From Dongia_A sp039808885 (GTDB lineage: Bacteria; Pseudomonadota; Alphaproteobacteria; Dongiales; Dongiaceae), in NCBI GenBank assembly GCA_039808885.1, contig JBDHTX010000005.1, forward strand, positions 121,958 through 185,957: a stretch of 64,000 nt of DNA. Reading direction: 5' to 3'. Position 1 is the stretch's first letter. Every line of letters begins with the position of its first letter. Positions 42,122 to 50,508 of the stretch are shown one piece after another. The position numbers and the translations under genes are program-made. The notes below the pieces were generated by a model, which was not told where the DNA came from, searched no databases, and saw only the letters and a program-made list of their open reading frames with translations.

Positions 42122-42450
42122 CCGGACGGCCCGCCGAAACGGCCGAGGCCGCCGCGGATCCCAAGCGGCTGATCGAGCAGGCCTTCGAGATGGGCGCGGA
42201 GTTTCCCGGCCCGGCGGAGGATCTGCTGCTGTCGTGGATGCTGTCGCTGCCCCTCGATGCCGACGCCCCGGCCATCGCCGCCAGCCTCGCCGTCCGCTAT
42301 CGGCCGGCCCTGGAGGCGCTGGGCGATGTCGGCGCCCGGCATCCGATCCAGCGCCTGCATCTGCTGCTGCAGCAGACGGCGGAAGCCGGCGCCAATGCCG
42401 GTCGTGGCCGGCGCGGCGGCCGGCGGACGCGCGGCGGCGGGCAGCCCTAG
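42118..42450 (+). CDS. Small unknown protein
   Basis: This 110-residue protein starts inside the DUF3047 stop (ATGA overlap), so the two are translationally coupled. The N-terminal 85 residues look helical and soluble (LIEQAFEMGAEFPGPAEDLLLSWMLSLPLDADAPAIAASLA), with HPIQRLHLLLQQTAEAG. The C-terminus is a basic GRGRRGGRRTRGGGQ tail, which may contact nucleic acid or be disordered. I do not recognise a family. Confidence 0.65.
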   Translation: MTGRPAETAEAAADPKRLIEQAFEMGAEFPGPAEDLLLSWMLSLPLDADAPAIAASLAVRYRPALEALGDVGARHPIQRLHLLLQQTAEAGANAGRGRRGGRRTRGGGQP

Positions 42451-42531
42451 CCGGCAGGACATCCAGCCGCGCCGTTTCTTCGTAGCTGACATATTCTGCA
42501 GCCCTCGTTCCGCCCGCCCTGGAGTGCCGCC

Positions 42532-42927
42532 ATGACCCTTGCCGTCACGCCGATCTATGCCGCCGTCCTGGCGGTGGTCTTCGTCGCCCTCAGCCTGCGC
42601 GTCATCTTCATGCGGCAGCGCGCGAAGGTCAGCCTCGGCGATGGCGGCGACCAGCGCCTGCTGCGGCGGCAGCGCGTGCAGGGCAACTTCGCCGAATATG
42701 CGCCCTTCGGGCTGCTGCTGATGGCGCTCGCGGAGTTGCAGGGCGTGCCGGCCTGGAGCCTGCACCTGATCGGCGTCGCGCTCGTCGCCGGGCGGCTGCT
42801 GCATGCCTATGGCGTGAACCAGGAGGCGGAGAAGCTCCAGTTCCGCGGCGCCGGCATGATGCTCACCTTCTTCGCCTTGATCGGCGGGGCGATCGCCAAT
42901 CTGGCGCCGCTCGTCCTGCGCGGCTGA
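42532..42927 (+). CDS. MAPEG-family membrane protein
   Basis: This 131-residue protein has four predicted membrane helices (about 5-26, 55-73, 75-92 and 107-127) and the MAPEG signature QRVQGNFAEYAPFGLLLMALAELQG. MAPEG proteins include glutathione S-transferases and peroxidases of membranes; its substrate is unknown. ATG 42532 is the family start. It converges with the DNA ligase gene, their stops being adjacent. Confidence 0.88.
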   Translation: MTLAVTPIYAAVLAVVFVALSLRVIFMRQRAKVSLGDGGDQRLLRRQRVQGNFAEYAPFGLLLMALAELQGVPAWSLHLIGVALVAGRLLHAYGVNQEAEKLQFRGAGMMLTFFALIGGAIANLAPLVLRG

Positions 42928-44541
42928 TCAGCCCATCAGCTTCCTCAGCGTCTCGACCTCGTCGGCCTCCTCGGCCGGCTTGTCCCAGCGGATGCGGTGG
43001 AAGCGCGGGAAGCGCAACGCCAGGCCGGATTTGTGCCGGGTCGATTGCTGCACGCTGTCGAACGCGAACTCGGCGACCAGCGCGGGAGCCAGCACGCGGA
43101 CCGGGCCGAAACGCTCCACCGTGTTGTTGCGCACGAAGCGGTCGAGCTGCTTCAGCTCCTCGTCGGTGAAGCCCGAATAGGCCTTGCCCACCGGCACCAG
43201 CTCGCGCCCGCCATCACCCCCGTCTTTTCCTGCGGCGGGCCGCCAGCAGCCGAAGGTGAAATCGGAATAGAACGAGCTGCGCTTGCCATGGCCGCGCTGG
43301 GCATACATGAGCACCGCGTCGATGGTGAGCGCGTCGCGCTTCCACTTGAACCAGTGGCCCTTGATGCGGCCGGCGAGATAGGGGCTCTCCCAGCGTTTCA
43401 GCATCAAGCCCTCGATGCCGGCGGAACGGGCATCGGCGCGAAGCCGCGCCAGTTCGGCCCAATCGGCAAAGGCGATGAGAGGGGAGAGGTCGAGGCGCGG
43501 CCGCGGCTGCTCCGCGTACCACGCTTCCAGCCGCGCGCGGCGTTGGCGCAGGGGCAGCGGCCGCAAATCCTCGCCGCCGATGGACAGCACGTCATAGAGC
43601 CGCACATGCGCGGGATGGGCGAGGATCAGCGCGGCGCCGGGTTTCTTGCGGTTCAGGCGCTGCTGCAAATCGTTGAACGGGGCGATTTCGATCGCCTCGT
43701 CCGTGCGGCGCGCCACCAGCAATTCGCCGTCGAGCACGGCGTCGAAATCCAGCGTCTCGACCAGGTCGGGGAAGGATTGCGTGATCTCCTCGCCGGCGCG
43801 GGAATAAAGCCGCGCCTGGCCGCCACCGCTCGCGGCGATCTGCACCCGGATGCCGTCCCATTTCCACTCGGCGGCGAAGTCATGCGGCGCGAGGCCCGCG
43901 AAATCGCCTTCCTCGATGGGATGCGACAGCATCAGCGGGCGGAAGCCGGGCACGTTGCGCGCGGCGGGGCGCGGCGCGGCGCCCGTCACCCACGCGAAGA
44001 TCCCGGCATAGGGCGGGGCATGCTGCGGCCAGATCTCCTCGATCTCCTCCAGCGCCACATCGCCCAGCTGCGCCAGCGCCGTCTTGGCCAGCCGCGCCGA
44101 GACGCCGACGCGCAGCGCGCCGGAGCAGAGCTTCAGCAGCGCCCAGCGCCCGGTGGGATCGAGCCCATCAAGCCAGCCCGCCATCAGCATCATCGCCTCG
44201 GGCCGCGCGGCGAGGCGCAGGCGCTCGATCACCTCGCCCAGATGCGGCGCGGGATGCCGGGCGGCGGCGTCGGCGGGCCAGATGAGGGCGATGGTCTCCG
44301 CCAGGTCGCCGACATAGTCGTAGGACCAGCCGAACAGCTCCGGATCGACGCGCGCCTGCGCCATCTCGCGCAAGGCCGCCGGCTTCAGGCCGGGCAGCTC
44401 GATCTCGCCGCACAGCGCCGCCAGCGCATAGCCGCGATCGGGGTCGGGCGCGCGGCGCAGGTAATCCGCGATCAGCGCCAGCTTGCCGTTGCGCGCCGGC
44501 TGGTAGGAGAGGGCGTCGAGCAGGTCGGCGAAGGGCTGCAT
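42928..44541 (-). CDS. Cisplatin-type ATP-dependent DNA ligase
   Basis: This 537-residue ATP-dependent ligase has the adenylation motif EWKWDGIRVQ (Lys forms the AMP adduct; about residue 224), DAVLDGELLVARR, and GLMLKRWESPYLAGR...HWFKWKRDALTIDAVLMYAQ. The length and N-terminal helical domain match the bacterial ligase that travels with a DEXH helicase, exonuclease and PdeM. Those three genes all follow within 5 kb, so the full ligase-associated DNA damage set is present. ATG 44541 is preferred. A B-type repeat lies between its start and the exonuclease gene. Confidence 0.93.
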   Translation of the reverse strand: MQPFADLLDALSYQPARNGKLALIADYLRRAPDPDRGYALAALCGEIELPGLKPAALREMAQARVDPELFGWSYDYVGDLAETIALIWPADAAARHPAPHLGEVIERLRLAARPEAMMLMAGWLDGLDPTGRWALLKLCSGALRVGVSARLAKTALAQLGDVALEEIEEIWPQHAPPYAGIFAWVTGAAPRPAARNVPGFRPLMLSHPIEEGDFAGLAPHDFAAEWKWDGIRVQIAASGGGQARLYSRAGEEITQSFPDLVETLDFDAVLDGELLVARRTDEAIEIAPFNDLQQRLNRKKPGAALILAHPAHVRLYDVLSIGGEDLRPLPLRQRRARLEAWYAEQPRPRLDLSPLIAFADWAELARLRADARSAGIEGLMLKRWESPYLAGRIKGHWFKWKRDALTIDAVLMYAQRGHGKRSSFYSDFTFGCWRPAAGKDGGDGGRELVPVGKAYSGFTDEELKQLDRFVRNNTVERFGPVRVLAPALVAEFAFDSVQQSTRHKSGLALRFPRFHRIRWDKPAEEADEVETLRKLMG

Positions 44542-44564
44542 TAGAGAGGCACACTCGGTGAACT

Positions 44565-44749
44565 CCTTCCCCCCTTGCGGGGGAAGGTAGGGAAGGGGGG
44601 TGATGCAGCGCAGAATGTCTCCGCCGCGAATCTTCGCGTTCTATCGCCTCCGGCGATGCGCGCGCGTACCGCGCGACCCCCCTTCCGGCTGCGACTAGGC
44701 TCACTACGTTCGCCAAGTCTCCGCTGCCTTCCCCCGCAAGGGGGGAAGG
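44565..44749. repeat. B-type intergenic repeat, copy 2
   Basis: It has the same outer palindromes, GTGATGCAGCGCAGA, CTCCGGCGATG and CTTCCGGCTGCGACTAGGCT blocks as the repeat at 20085-20271, with a diverged centre. It separates the ligase and exonuclease genes and is followed by ATATTTTTTG, a T-run that may add terminator activity. Confidence 0.85.
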
Positions 44750-44779
44750 ATATTTTTTGAGGGTGGAGGTGACCCGCTT

Positions 44780-45790
44780 TCACGATCCCTCATCCTCGTA
44801 GCCGACCAGCGACAGCGCGCGGGCCTTGCGGCCGGTGCGGGCGATGGCGTGGATCAGCGCTTCCTCGCGGCCATGCGTCACCCACACTTCCGGCGCGTCG
44901 ACGTCATTGACCGTCTGCAGCAATTCGTCCCAGTCGCAATGGTCGGAGATGATGAGCGGCAATTCGGCGCGCGCCTGCCGCGCGCGGGCGCGGATGCGCA
45001 TCCAGCCCGAGGCGACGGCCGGCACCGGATCGCCCAGGCGGCGGCTCCAGATCTCGCCGATGGCCGAAGGCGGGCAGAGCACGATCTCGTTGCGGATCGA
45101 CTTGGTGTCGGCGACGGTGGCGGGCAGCAGCACGCCCAGGTCCTGGCCCAGCGCCACATACAGATCGGTCAGCGCCTGGTGGGCGCCGTGCAGGTAGATC
45201 GGCCGGTCATAGCCGGCCCGGCGCAGCAGCGCGATGACCCGCTGGCATTTGCCGAGCGAATAGGCGCCGACCAGGACGTTGCGATCGGGGAAGAGGTCCC
45301 GCGCATGCAGGATCTTGGCGATCTCGTGGCCGTCCGGCGGGTGGTGGAAGACCGGCAGGCCGAAGGTCGCCTCGGTGATGAAGACGTCGCATCTGACCGG
45401 CGTGAAAGGCGGGCAGGTGGGATCGAAGCGCCGCTTGTAGTCGCCGGAGATGACGGCGCGGCTGCCGCCATGCTCCAGCACCACCTGGGCGCTGCCCAGG
45501 ATGTGGCCCGCAGGCTCCAGCATGACGGTGACGTCGCCCAGGCTGATGCGCTCGCCATAGGCGAGCGCCTGGGTCTGGCGCGCGAAGCCCGCGCCGTAGC
45601 GCACCTCCATGATGGCCAGCGTCTCGGCCGTCGCCGCGACCTTGCCGTGGCCGGCGCGGGCATGATCGCCGTGGCCATGGGTGACGATGGCCCGGTCGAC
45701 CGGGCGCGACGGGTCGATGAAGAACCCGCCCGGCTCGCAGTAGAGCCCGCCGGGCAGGGCCTTGAGCCAGGCTTGAGGGTGCAAGGCCAT
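44780..45790 (-). CDS. Ligase-associated MBL-fold DNA exonuclease
   Basis: This protein of about 336 residues has a metallo-beta-lactamase core: THGHGDHARAGH zinc motif, EPAGHILGSAQVVLEHGG, VISGDYKRRFDPTCPPF and ISDHCDWDELL. It belongs to the beta-CASP-like exonuclease group tied to the repair ligase. It probably trims DNA ends before ligation. The start is ATG 45790; TTG 45808 would add six residues. It diverges from the helicase gene with about 77 bp between. Cytosolic, zinc-dependent. Confidence 0.9.
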   Translation of the reverse strand: MALHPQAWLKALPGGLYCEPGGFFIDPSRPVDRAIVTHGHGDHARAGHGKVAATAETLAIMEVRYGAGFARQTQALAYGERISLGDVTVMLEPAGHILGSAQVVLEHGGSRAVISGDYKRRFDPTCPPFTPVRCDVFITEATFGLPVFHHPPDGHEIAKILHARDLFPDRNVLVGAYSLGKCQRVIALLRRAGYDRPIYLHGAHQALTDLYVALGQDLGVLLPATVADTKSIRNEIVLCPPSAIGEIWSRRLGDPVPAVASGWMRIRARARQARAELPLIISDHCDWDELLQTVNDVDAPEVWVTHGREEALIHAIARTGRKARALSLVGYEDEGS

Positions 45791-45867
45791 GAATTCCCGC
45801 GGATTCAAAATCGTTGTCTTGCCAGGCCTTTAACCTATGATGATCCGGTTTTGTTCCGCAAGCTGTC

Positions 45868-48327
45868 ATGAGCGAAAAGCGCGATCTGAGCCCGCTACCA
45901 CCCCGTTTTGCCGCCTGGTTCCAAAGCCGGGGCTGGGCCGCGCATGACCATCAGCTGGCGGTGCTGGCGGCCCTGCAGGCGGGGCATTCCGCCCTGCTCA
46001 TCGCGCCGACCGGCGGCGGCAAGACGCTGGCCGGCTTCCTGCCCAGCCTGGTGGAGCTCGCGGCGAGCGACCTGAAGGCGAAACGGAAAGGCATCCACAC
46101 GCTCTACATCTCGCCGCTGAAGGCGCTGACCGTCGACGTGGCGCGCAACCTGGAGACGCCGATCGCGGAGATGGCTCTGCAGATTGAAAGCGAGACACGA
46201 ACAGGAGACACGCCGCAGAACCGCCGCCAGCGCCAGCGCAAGCATCCGCCGCACATCCTGCTGACGACGCCGGAAAGCCTGGCCCTGCTGCTCTCCTACG
46301 ACGAGGCGGCGGAATATTTCAGCGAGTTGCGCACCGTGATCATCGACGAGCTGCATGCGCTGGCCGATTCCAAGCGCGGTCAGCTGCTGTCGCTCGGCCT
46401 CGCGCGACTGGGGCGACTGGCGCCGCATTGCCGGTTCCTCGGCCTCAGCGCCACGGTGGCCGACCCGCAGCGCCTGGCCGGACATCTCAAGTTCGGCGCG
46501 CGCAAGCTCGACATCATCCGCGGCCGCGACGGCGCCACGCCGGAGATCGGCATCCTGGTGCCCGGGGCGCGGGTGCCCTGGGGCGGGCGCATGGCGCTGC
46601 ACGCGGTGCCGGCGGTCTATGACGCGATCAAGCGGCACCGGACCACGCTGGTCTTCGTGAATACCCGCGCCCAGGCGGAGCTGGTGTTCCAGGCGCTCTG
46701 GCGGCTCAACGACGACAACCTGGCGATCGGGCTGCATCACGGCTCCCTCGCGGTGGAGCAGCGGCGCAAGGTCGAGGCGGCGATGGCCAAGGGCAGCCTG
46801 CGCGCCGTGGTGGCGACCTCGTCCCTCGATCTCGGCATCGACTGGGGCGACATCGACCTGGTGGTGCAGGTGGGCGCCCCCAAGGGCGCCAGCCGCCTGC
46901 TGCAGCGGATCGGCCGCGCCAACCACCGGCTGGACGAGCCGAGCCGCGCCTTGCTGGTGCCGGCCAACCGCTTCGAGGTGCTGGAATGCAAGGCCGCCAT
47001 CGACGCGACGATGGCCAAGGACCTCGACGAATATCCGCCGCGGCCCTATTGCCTCGACGTGCTGGCGCAGCACATCCTCGGCCTTGCCTGTTCCGGCCCG
47101 GTGCAGCCCGACGCGCTCTATGACGAGGTGCGCGACGCCGCACCCTATGCGGACCTGCCGCGCGAGGAGTTCGACCGCGTCTTCGGCTTCGTGCGCGACG
47201 GCGGCTATGCGCTGAAGGCCTATGAGCGCTGGCGCCGCCTGCGCGAGGTCGGCGGCGGCTGGCGCGCCGCCAATCCCACCGTGGTGCGGCAATACCGGAT
47301 GAATGTCGGCACCATCGTCGAATCGACGATGCTGAAGGTGCGCCTCGGCCGCTTCCAGGCGTTGGGCGAGGTCGAGGAATACTTCGCGCAAGGCCTGCTG
47401 CCCGGCGACACCTTCATGTTCGCCGGCCGGCTGCTGCGCTTCGAGGGCATCCAGGAGATGTCGGTGGTCTGCTCGCTGGCGAAAAGCGGCGAGCCGAAGG
47501 TGCCGATCTATGGCGGCGGCCGCCTGCCGCTGACCACGGGCCTCGCCGAACGCGTGCGCGCCATGCTCGCCGATCCGCGCCAGCAGATGGACCTGCCGGA
47601 CGAGGTGCAGGAATGGCTGCGGCTGCAGCGCTGGCGCTCGGTCCTGCCTGGCCGCGACCGGCTGCTGATCGAGAGCTTTCCGCGCGGCAACAAGGAATTC
47701 CTGGTCGCCTATTGCTTCGAGGGCCGCATCGCGCACCAGACCCTGGGCATGCTGCTGACCCGGCGCATGGAGCGCGCCGGGCTGAAGCCGCTCGGCTTCG
47801 TCGCCACCGATTACGTGCTCGCCACCTGGGCGCTCGGCGCGCCGACCCAGGAGCAGGTCGACCGGCTGTTCGAGATCGACATGCTGGGCGACGACCTCGA
47901 GGAATGGATGGACGATTCCTCCATGCTGCGGCGCAGCTTCCGCAACGTGGCGGTGGTGGCCGGGCTGATCGAGCGCCGCTATCCGGGCGAGGAAAAGACC
48001 CGCCGGCAGATCACCTTCAACGCCGACCTCATCTACGACGTGCTGCGCAAGCATGAGCCCGACCACATCCTGCTGCGGGCGACGCGCCAGGACGCGGCCT
48101 GGAACCTCGCCGATCTGCAGCGCCTGGGCGATTTCCTGAAGCGGGTGCGGGGCAAGATCGATTTGCGCCGGCTCGACCGCGTGACGCCGTTGGCGGTGCC
48201 GGTCCTCATCACCCTCGGCGCGACGGAAGTCGGCGGCGAGGCGATGGACGCGCTGCTGGAGGAGGCCGCCGCCGACCTGATCGAGGAGGCGACCAGCGCC
48301 CGGCCGGGCCAGGCGGCGATGCTGTGA
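45868..48327 (+). CDS. Ligase-associated DEXH-box helicase (Lhr-like)
   Basis: This 819-residue SF2 helicase has APTGGGKTLAGFLPSL (Walker A), DELHAL (DEXH box), SATVADPQRLA (motif III), VATSSLDLGIDWGDIDLVVQ and QRIGRANHR (motifs V and VI). The C-terminal 350 residues resemble Lhr winged-helix and beta-barrel regions. It is the helicase of the ligase-exonuclease-PdeM set and should unwind DNA or remodel ends in repair of crosslinks and other damage. ATG 45868 follows weakly; the flanking genes support the set. Cytosolic. Confidence 0.94.
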   Translation: MSEKRDLSPLPPRFAAWFQSRGWAAHDHQLAVLAALQAGHSALLIAPTGGGKTLAGFLPSLVELAASDLKAKRKGIHTLYISPLKALTVDVARNLETPIAEMALQIESETRTGDTPQNRRQRQRKHPPHILLTTPESLALLLSYDEAAEYFSELRTVIIDELHALADSKRGQLLSLGLARLGRLAPHCRFLGLSATVADPQRLAGHLKFGARKLDIIRGRDGATPEIGILVPGARVPWGGRMALHAVPAVYDAIKRHRTTLVFVNTRAQAELVFQALWRLNDDNLAIGLHHGSLAVEQRRKVEAAMAKGSLRAVVATSSLDLGIDWGDIDLVVQVGAPKGASRLLQRIGRANHRLDEPSRALLVPANRFEVLECKAAIDATMAKDLDEYPPRPYCLDVLAQHILGLACSGPVQPDALYDEVRDAAPYADLPREEFDRVFGFVRDGGYALKAYERWRRLREVGGGWRAANPTVVRQYRMNVGTIVESTMLKVRLGRFQALGEVEEYFAQGLLPGDTFMFAGRLLRFEGIQEMSVVCSLAKSGEPKVPIYGGGRLPLTTGLAERVRAMLADPRQQMDLPDEVQEWLRLQRWRSVLPGRDRLLIESFPRGNKEFLVAYCFEGRIAHQTLGMLLTRRMERAGLKPLGFVATDYVLATWALGAPTQEQVDRLFEIDMLGDDLEEWMDDSSMLRRSFRNVAVVAGLIERRYPGEEKTRRQITFNADLIYDVLRKHEPDHILLRATRQDAAWNLADLQRLGDFLKRVRGKIDLRRLDRVTPLAVPVLITLGATEVGGEAMDALLEEAAADLIEEATSARPGQAAML

Positions 48328-48345
48328 TGACGATACGCTTCCATG

Positions 48346-48476
48346 CGTCATTGCCCGCCGGCGAATGTCGGCCTTCGCCGACGGCGCTTGACTCGGCAAT
48401 CCAAGTCACTATCAAGCGACGGATGGAAACCTGGATCACCGGGTCGCGCTGCTTCGCAGCGGCCCGGTGATGACGA
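48346..48476 (-). repeat. A-type interspersed repeat, copy 2
   Basis: This is an inverted copy of the repeat at 10023-10142; the blocks GGCGGGCAATGA, GTCGGCGAAGGCCGACATTC, ACTTGGATTGCCG and CCCGGTGATCCA all recur. It sits between the helicase and PdeM genes, lengthening what would otherwise be a short gap in the operon to 167 bp. Confidence 0.85.
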
Positions 48477-48494
48477 CAGAGAGCGTGTTGCCGG

Positions 48495-49235
48495 ATGAGT
48501 TCCACCACCCCCATCGCCTGGCACGGCCTCGACCTCGCGCTGACGCTCGATGGCGCCTTGCTGTGGCCGGAGGAGCGGCTGCTGATCGCCGCCGACCTGC
48601 ATCTGGAGAAGGGCTCCTCCTTCGCCGGCAGCGCTGGCCGCCTGCTGCCGCCCTATGACAGCGCGCAGACGCTGGCGCGGCTGGAGCGGCTGGTCGAGGC
48701 GCACAAGCCGCGGCGCATCGTGGCGCTGGGCGATTCCTTCCATGACCGCGCCGGCGCCAATCGCCTGGACGCGGAGGTCGCCGCGCGCATCCGGCGCCTC
48801 ACCGAGCTCACCGACTGGATCTGGATCCAGGGCAACCACGACCCCAGGCCGCCGGCGCATCTCGGCGGGCGCGGGGTCGCGGAGCTGGCGCTGGGGCCGC
48901 TCACGCTGCGCCACGACGCGGTGGATACAATAGAGGCGGGCGGCGACCAGGTGGGCGGCGAAGTCATCGGCCACTACCACCCCGTCGCCACCATCGCCAC
49001 GCGCGGGCGCAGCTTCCGCCGCCGCTGCTTCGTGATCGGGTCGCGCCGGCTGCTGCTGCCAGCCTTCGGCGCCTATGCCGGGGGCCTCAGCGTGCGGGCG
49101 CCGGCGATCCGCCGGCTGATGGAGGCGGATGCCCGCCTGGCGCTGCTGGGGCGCGACCGGCTGCACCTGTTCCCGCTCGCCGCCGCCCGGGCCGAGGCCG
49201 AGACGCCGGATTTCCGCGGGCCGCCGGTCGGCTGA
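48495..49235 (+). CDS. pdeM: Ligase-associated metallophosphoesterase PdeM
   Basis: This 246-residue metallophosphoesterase has ADLHLEKG, ALGDSFHDR, IQGNHDPRPP and GEVIGHYHPVATI, the four metal-binding blocks of the calcineurin-like fold. It is the fourth member of the ligase-associated set; the expected activity is a nuclease/phosphodiesterase that cleans DNA ends. It is separated from the helicase by an A-type repeat but keeps the same orientation. ATG 48495 is chosen. The C-terminus is extended and basic. Confidence 0.9.
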   Translation: MSSTTPIAWHGLDLALTLDGALLWPEERLLIAADLHLEKGSSFAGSAGRLLPPYDSAQTLARLERLVEAHKPRRIVALGDSFHDRAGANRLDAEVAARIRRLTELTDWIWIQGNHDPRPPAHLGGRGVAELALGPLTLRHDAVDTIEAGGDQVGGEVIGHYHPVATIATRGRSFRRRCFVIGSRRLLLPAFGAYAGGLSVRAPAIRRLMEADARLALLGRDRLHLFPLAAARAEAETPDFRGPPVG

Positions 49236-49273
49236 TCGCCGCCTGCGGCGTCCGGGCGCAGCCTCGCCGCTTG

Positions 49274-49285
49274 CTTATATATAAG
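49274..49285. promoter_or_regulatory. Palindromic operator candidate of the ArsR-type sensor
   Basis: CTTATATATAAG is a perfect 12-base palindrome, 21 bases before ATG 49307, in an AT-rich patch that contrasts with the surrounding GC. It fits an autoregulatory site for the repressor that follows. Confidence 0.55.
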
Positions 49286-49306
49286 AAAATCATTATATTC
49301 GCATAT

Positions 49307-49645
49307 ATGGAAAAACGAGTATCCAGGACCGATCTTCGCGCCGCCGCCGGACGGGCGGCGGAATTCCTGCGCCTGCTGGCGAACGGACACCGCCTGGCCA
49401 TCCTCTGCGCGCTGCAAGGCGGCGAGATGCCGGTCGGCGACCTGGCGGCGGAGCTGGGCACCTCGCAGCCCAACGTTTCCCAGCACCTCGCCAAGCTGCG
49501 GGCCCTGGAGCTGGTGGCGGCGCGGCGCGCGGGCACCAGCATCCTCTATTCGCTGGCGAGCCGCGACGTGGCCGCGATCATCGCCGTGCTGCAGCGGCGC
49601 TATTGCCCGCCTGAGCCCAAGCCTGCCCGGAGAAAAGCCGCATGA
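49307..49645 (+). CDS. ArsR-family persulfide sensor, SqrR/BigR-like
   Basis: This 112-residue winged-helix repressor (LGTSQPNVSQHLAKLRALELVAARRAG) has exactly two Cys, C34 (LAILCAL) and C100 (RRYCPP). They are 66 residues apart, the same separation as the two sensor Cys of SqrR and BigR, which form a tetrasulfide bridge when persulfides accumulate. No classical metal-site CxC of ArsR/SmtB is present. The ATG at 49307 is chosen over TTG 49271. Its TGA overlaps the start of the next gene, and the downstream YeeE/YedE pair fits sulfur transport, as in known sqrR/bigR loci. Confidence 0.88.
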   Translation: MEKRVSRTDLRAAAGRAAEFLRLLANGHRLAILCALQGGEMPVGDLAAELGTSQPNVSQHLAKLRALELVAARRAGTSILYSLASRDVAAIIAVLQRRYCPPEPKPARRKAA

Positions 49646-50076
49646 GCCCCGCCTTCACCCCTATCAGCGCACTGATCGGCGGCGGCCTGATCGGCGCCGC
49701 AGCGGCGCTGCTCTGGCTGGCGCTCGGCCGCATCGCCGGCATCAGCGGCATCCTCGGCCAGGCCATCGCCGGCGCGACGGCGGTTGCCGAACGCCTCTGG
49801 CGCATCCTGTTCCTGGTCGGGCTGCCGCTCGGCGCCTTTCTCGCGGTGCGGCTCGGCTGGGCGGCAACGCCCAGCGCGCCGCCCTCCAACCTGCTGCTCG
49901 CCGGCATCGCCGGGCTGCTGGTCGGCTTCGGCACCCGGCTCGGGTCGGGGTGCACCAGCGGACACGGCATCTGCGGCCTGGCACGCCTGTCGCCGCGCTC
50001 GCTCGCGGCCACCTTGGTCTTCATGGCCGGGGGCATGGCCAGCGTCTTCGTGGCCCGTCACCTGATCGGAGTCTAG
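49642..50076 (+). CDS. YeeE/YedE membrane protein, first half (PmpA-like)
   Basis: This 144-residue protein has about four membrane segments and the signature GSGCTSGHGICGLARLSPRSLAATLVFMAGG, whose two Cys lie in the transport path of YeeE/YedE (TsuA-like) thiosulfate carriers. It is half the size of the full carrier; the second half is encoded next. Translation is coupled to the sensor upstream by the ATGA overlap. Likely imports or exports thiosulfate or another reduced sulfur species. Confidence 0.87.
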   Translation: MSPAFTPISALIGGGLIGAAAALLWLALGRIAGISGILGQAIAGATAVAERLWRILFLVGLPLGAFLAVRLGWAATPSAPPSNLLLAGIAGLLVGFGTRLGSGCTSGHGICGLARLSPRSLAATLVFMAGGMASVFVARHLIGV

Positions 50077-50079
50077 ATC

Positions 50080-50508
50080 ATGGCCCGCACTTCCCTCATC
50101 GCGCTGGTTGCCGGCGTGCTGTTCGGCCTCGGCCTCGCCGTCTCGGGCATGTTCGACCCGGCCAAGGTGCTGGGCTTCCTCGACATCGCGGCCATCGCCG
50201 GCGGCGGCTGGGACCCCAGCCTCGCCTTCGTCATGGCCGGCGGCCTCGCGGTGACCCTGCCGGCCTTCCAGGTCGCGCGGCGCTGGCGCCAGCCGGCGGC
50301 GGCGGCCGAGTTCCAGACCCCGCAGGCGCGCGGCCTCGACGCCAGGCTGCTGTCGGGCGCGCTGCTGTTCGGGATCGGCTGGGGCCTGGCCGGCTATTGC
50401 CCCGGCCCGGCCCTGGCGGCGCTCGCCTTCGCCGTGCCCGGCACCCTCGTGTTCGTGGTGGCGATGGCGGCGGGCATGCTGGTGCACGCCCTGGTCGTTC
50501 GACGCTAG
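50080..50508 (+). CDS. YeeE/YedE membrane protein, second half (PmpB-like, DUF6691)
   Basis: This 142-residue protein has four membrane segments (about 5-22, 40-60, 91-110 and 118-137) and the family motif IGWGLAGYCPGPALA, with Cys facing the pore. It complements the PmpA-like half, three bases upstream. Both halves are typical of sulfide-responsive operons under BigR/SqrR. The 3' end overlaps the convergent cupin gene by four bases. Confidence 0.87.
   Translation: MARTSLIALVAGVLFGLGLAVSGMFDPAKVLGFLDIAAIAGGGWDPSLAFVMAGGLAVTLPAFQVARRWRQPAAAAEFQTPQARGLDARLLSGALLFGIGWGLAGYCPGPALAALAFAVPGTLVFVVAMAAGMLVHALVVRR

Noticed and set aside
45895..48399. An 834-codon open frame on the minus strand opposite the DEXH helicase
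   Set aside because: It is His/Arg/Gln-rich with no recognisable motif, while the plus strand encodes a helicase with all its motifs. Long antisense frames are expected at this GC content.
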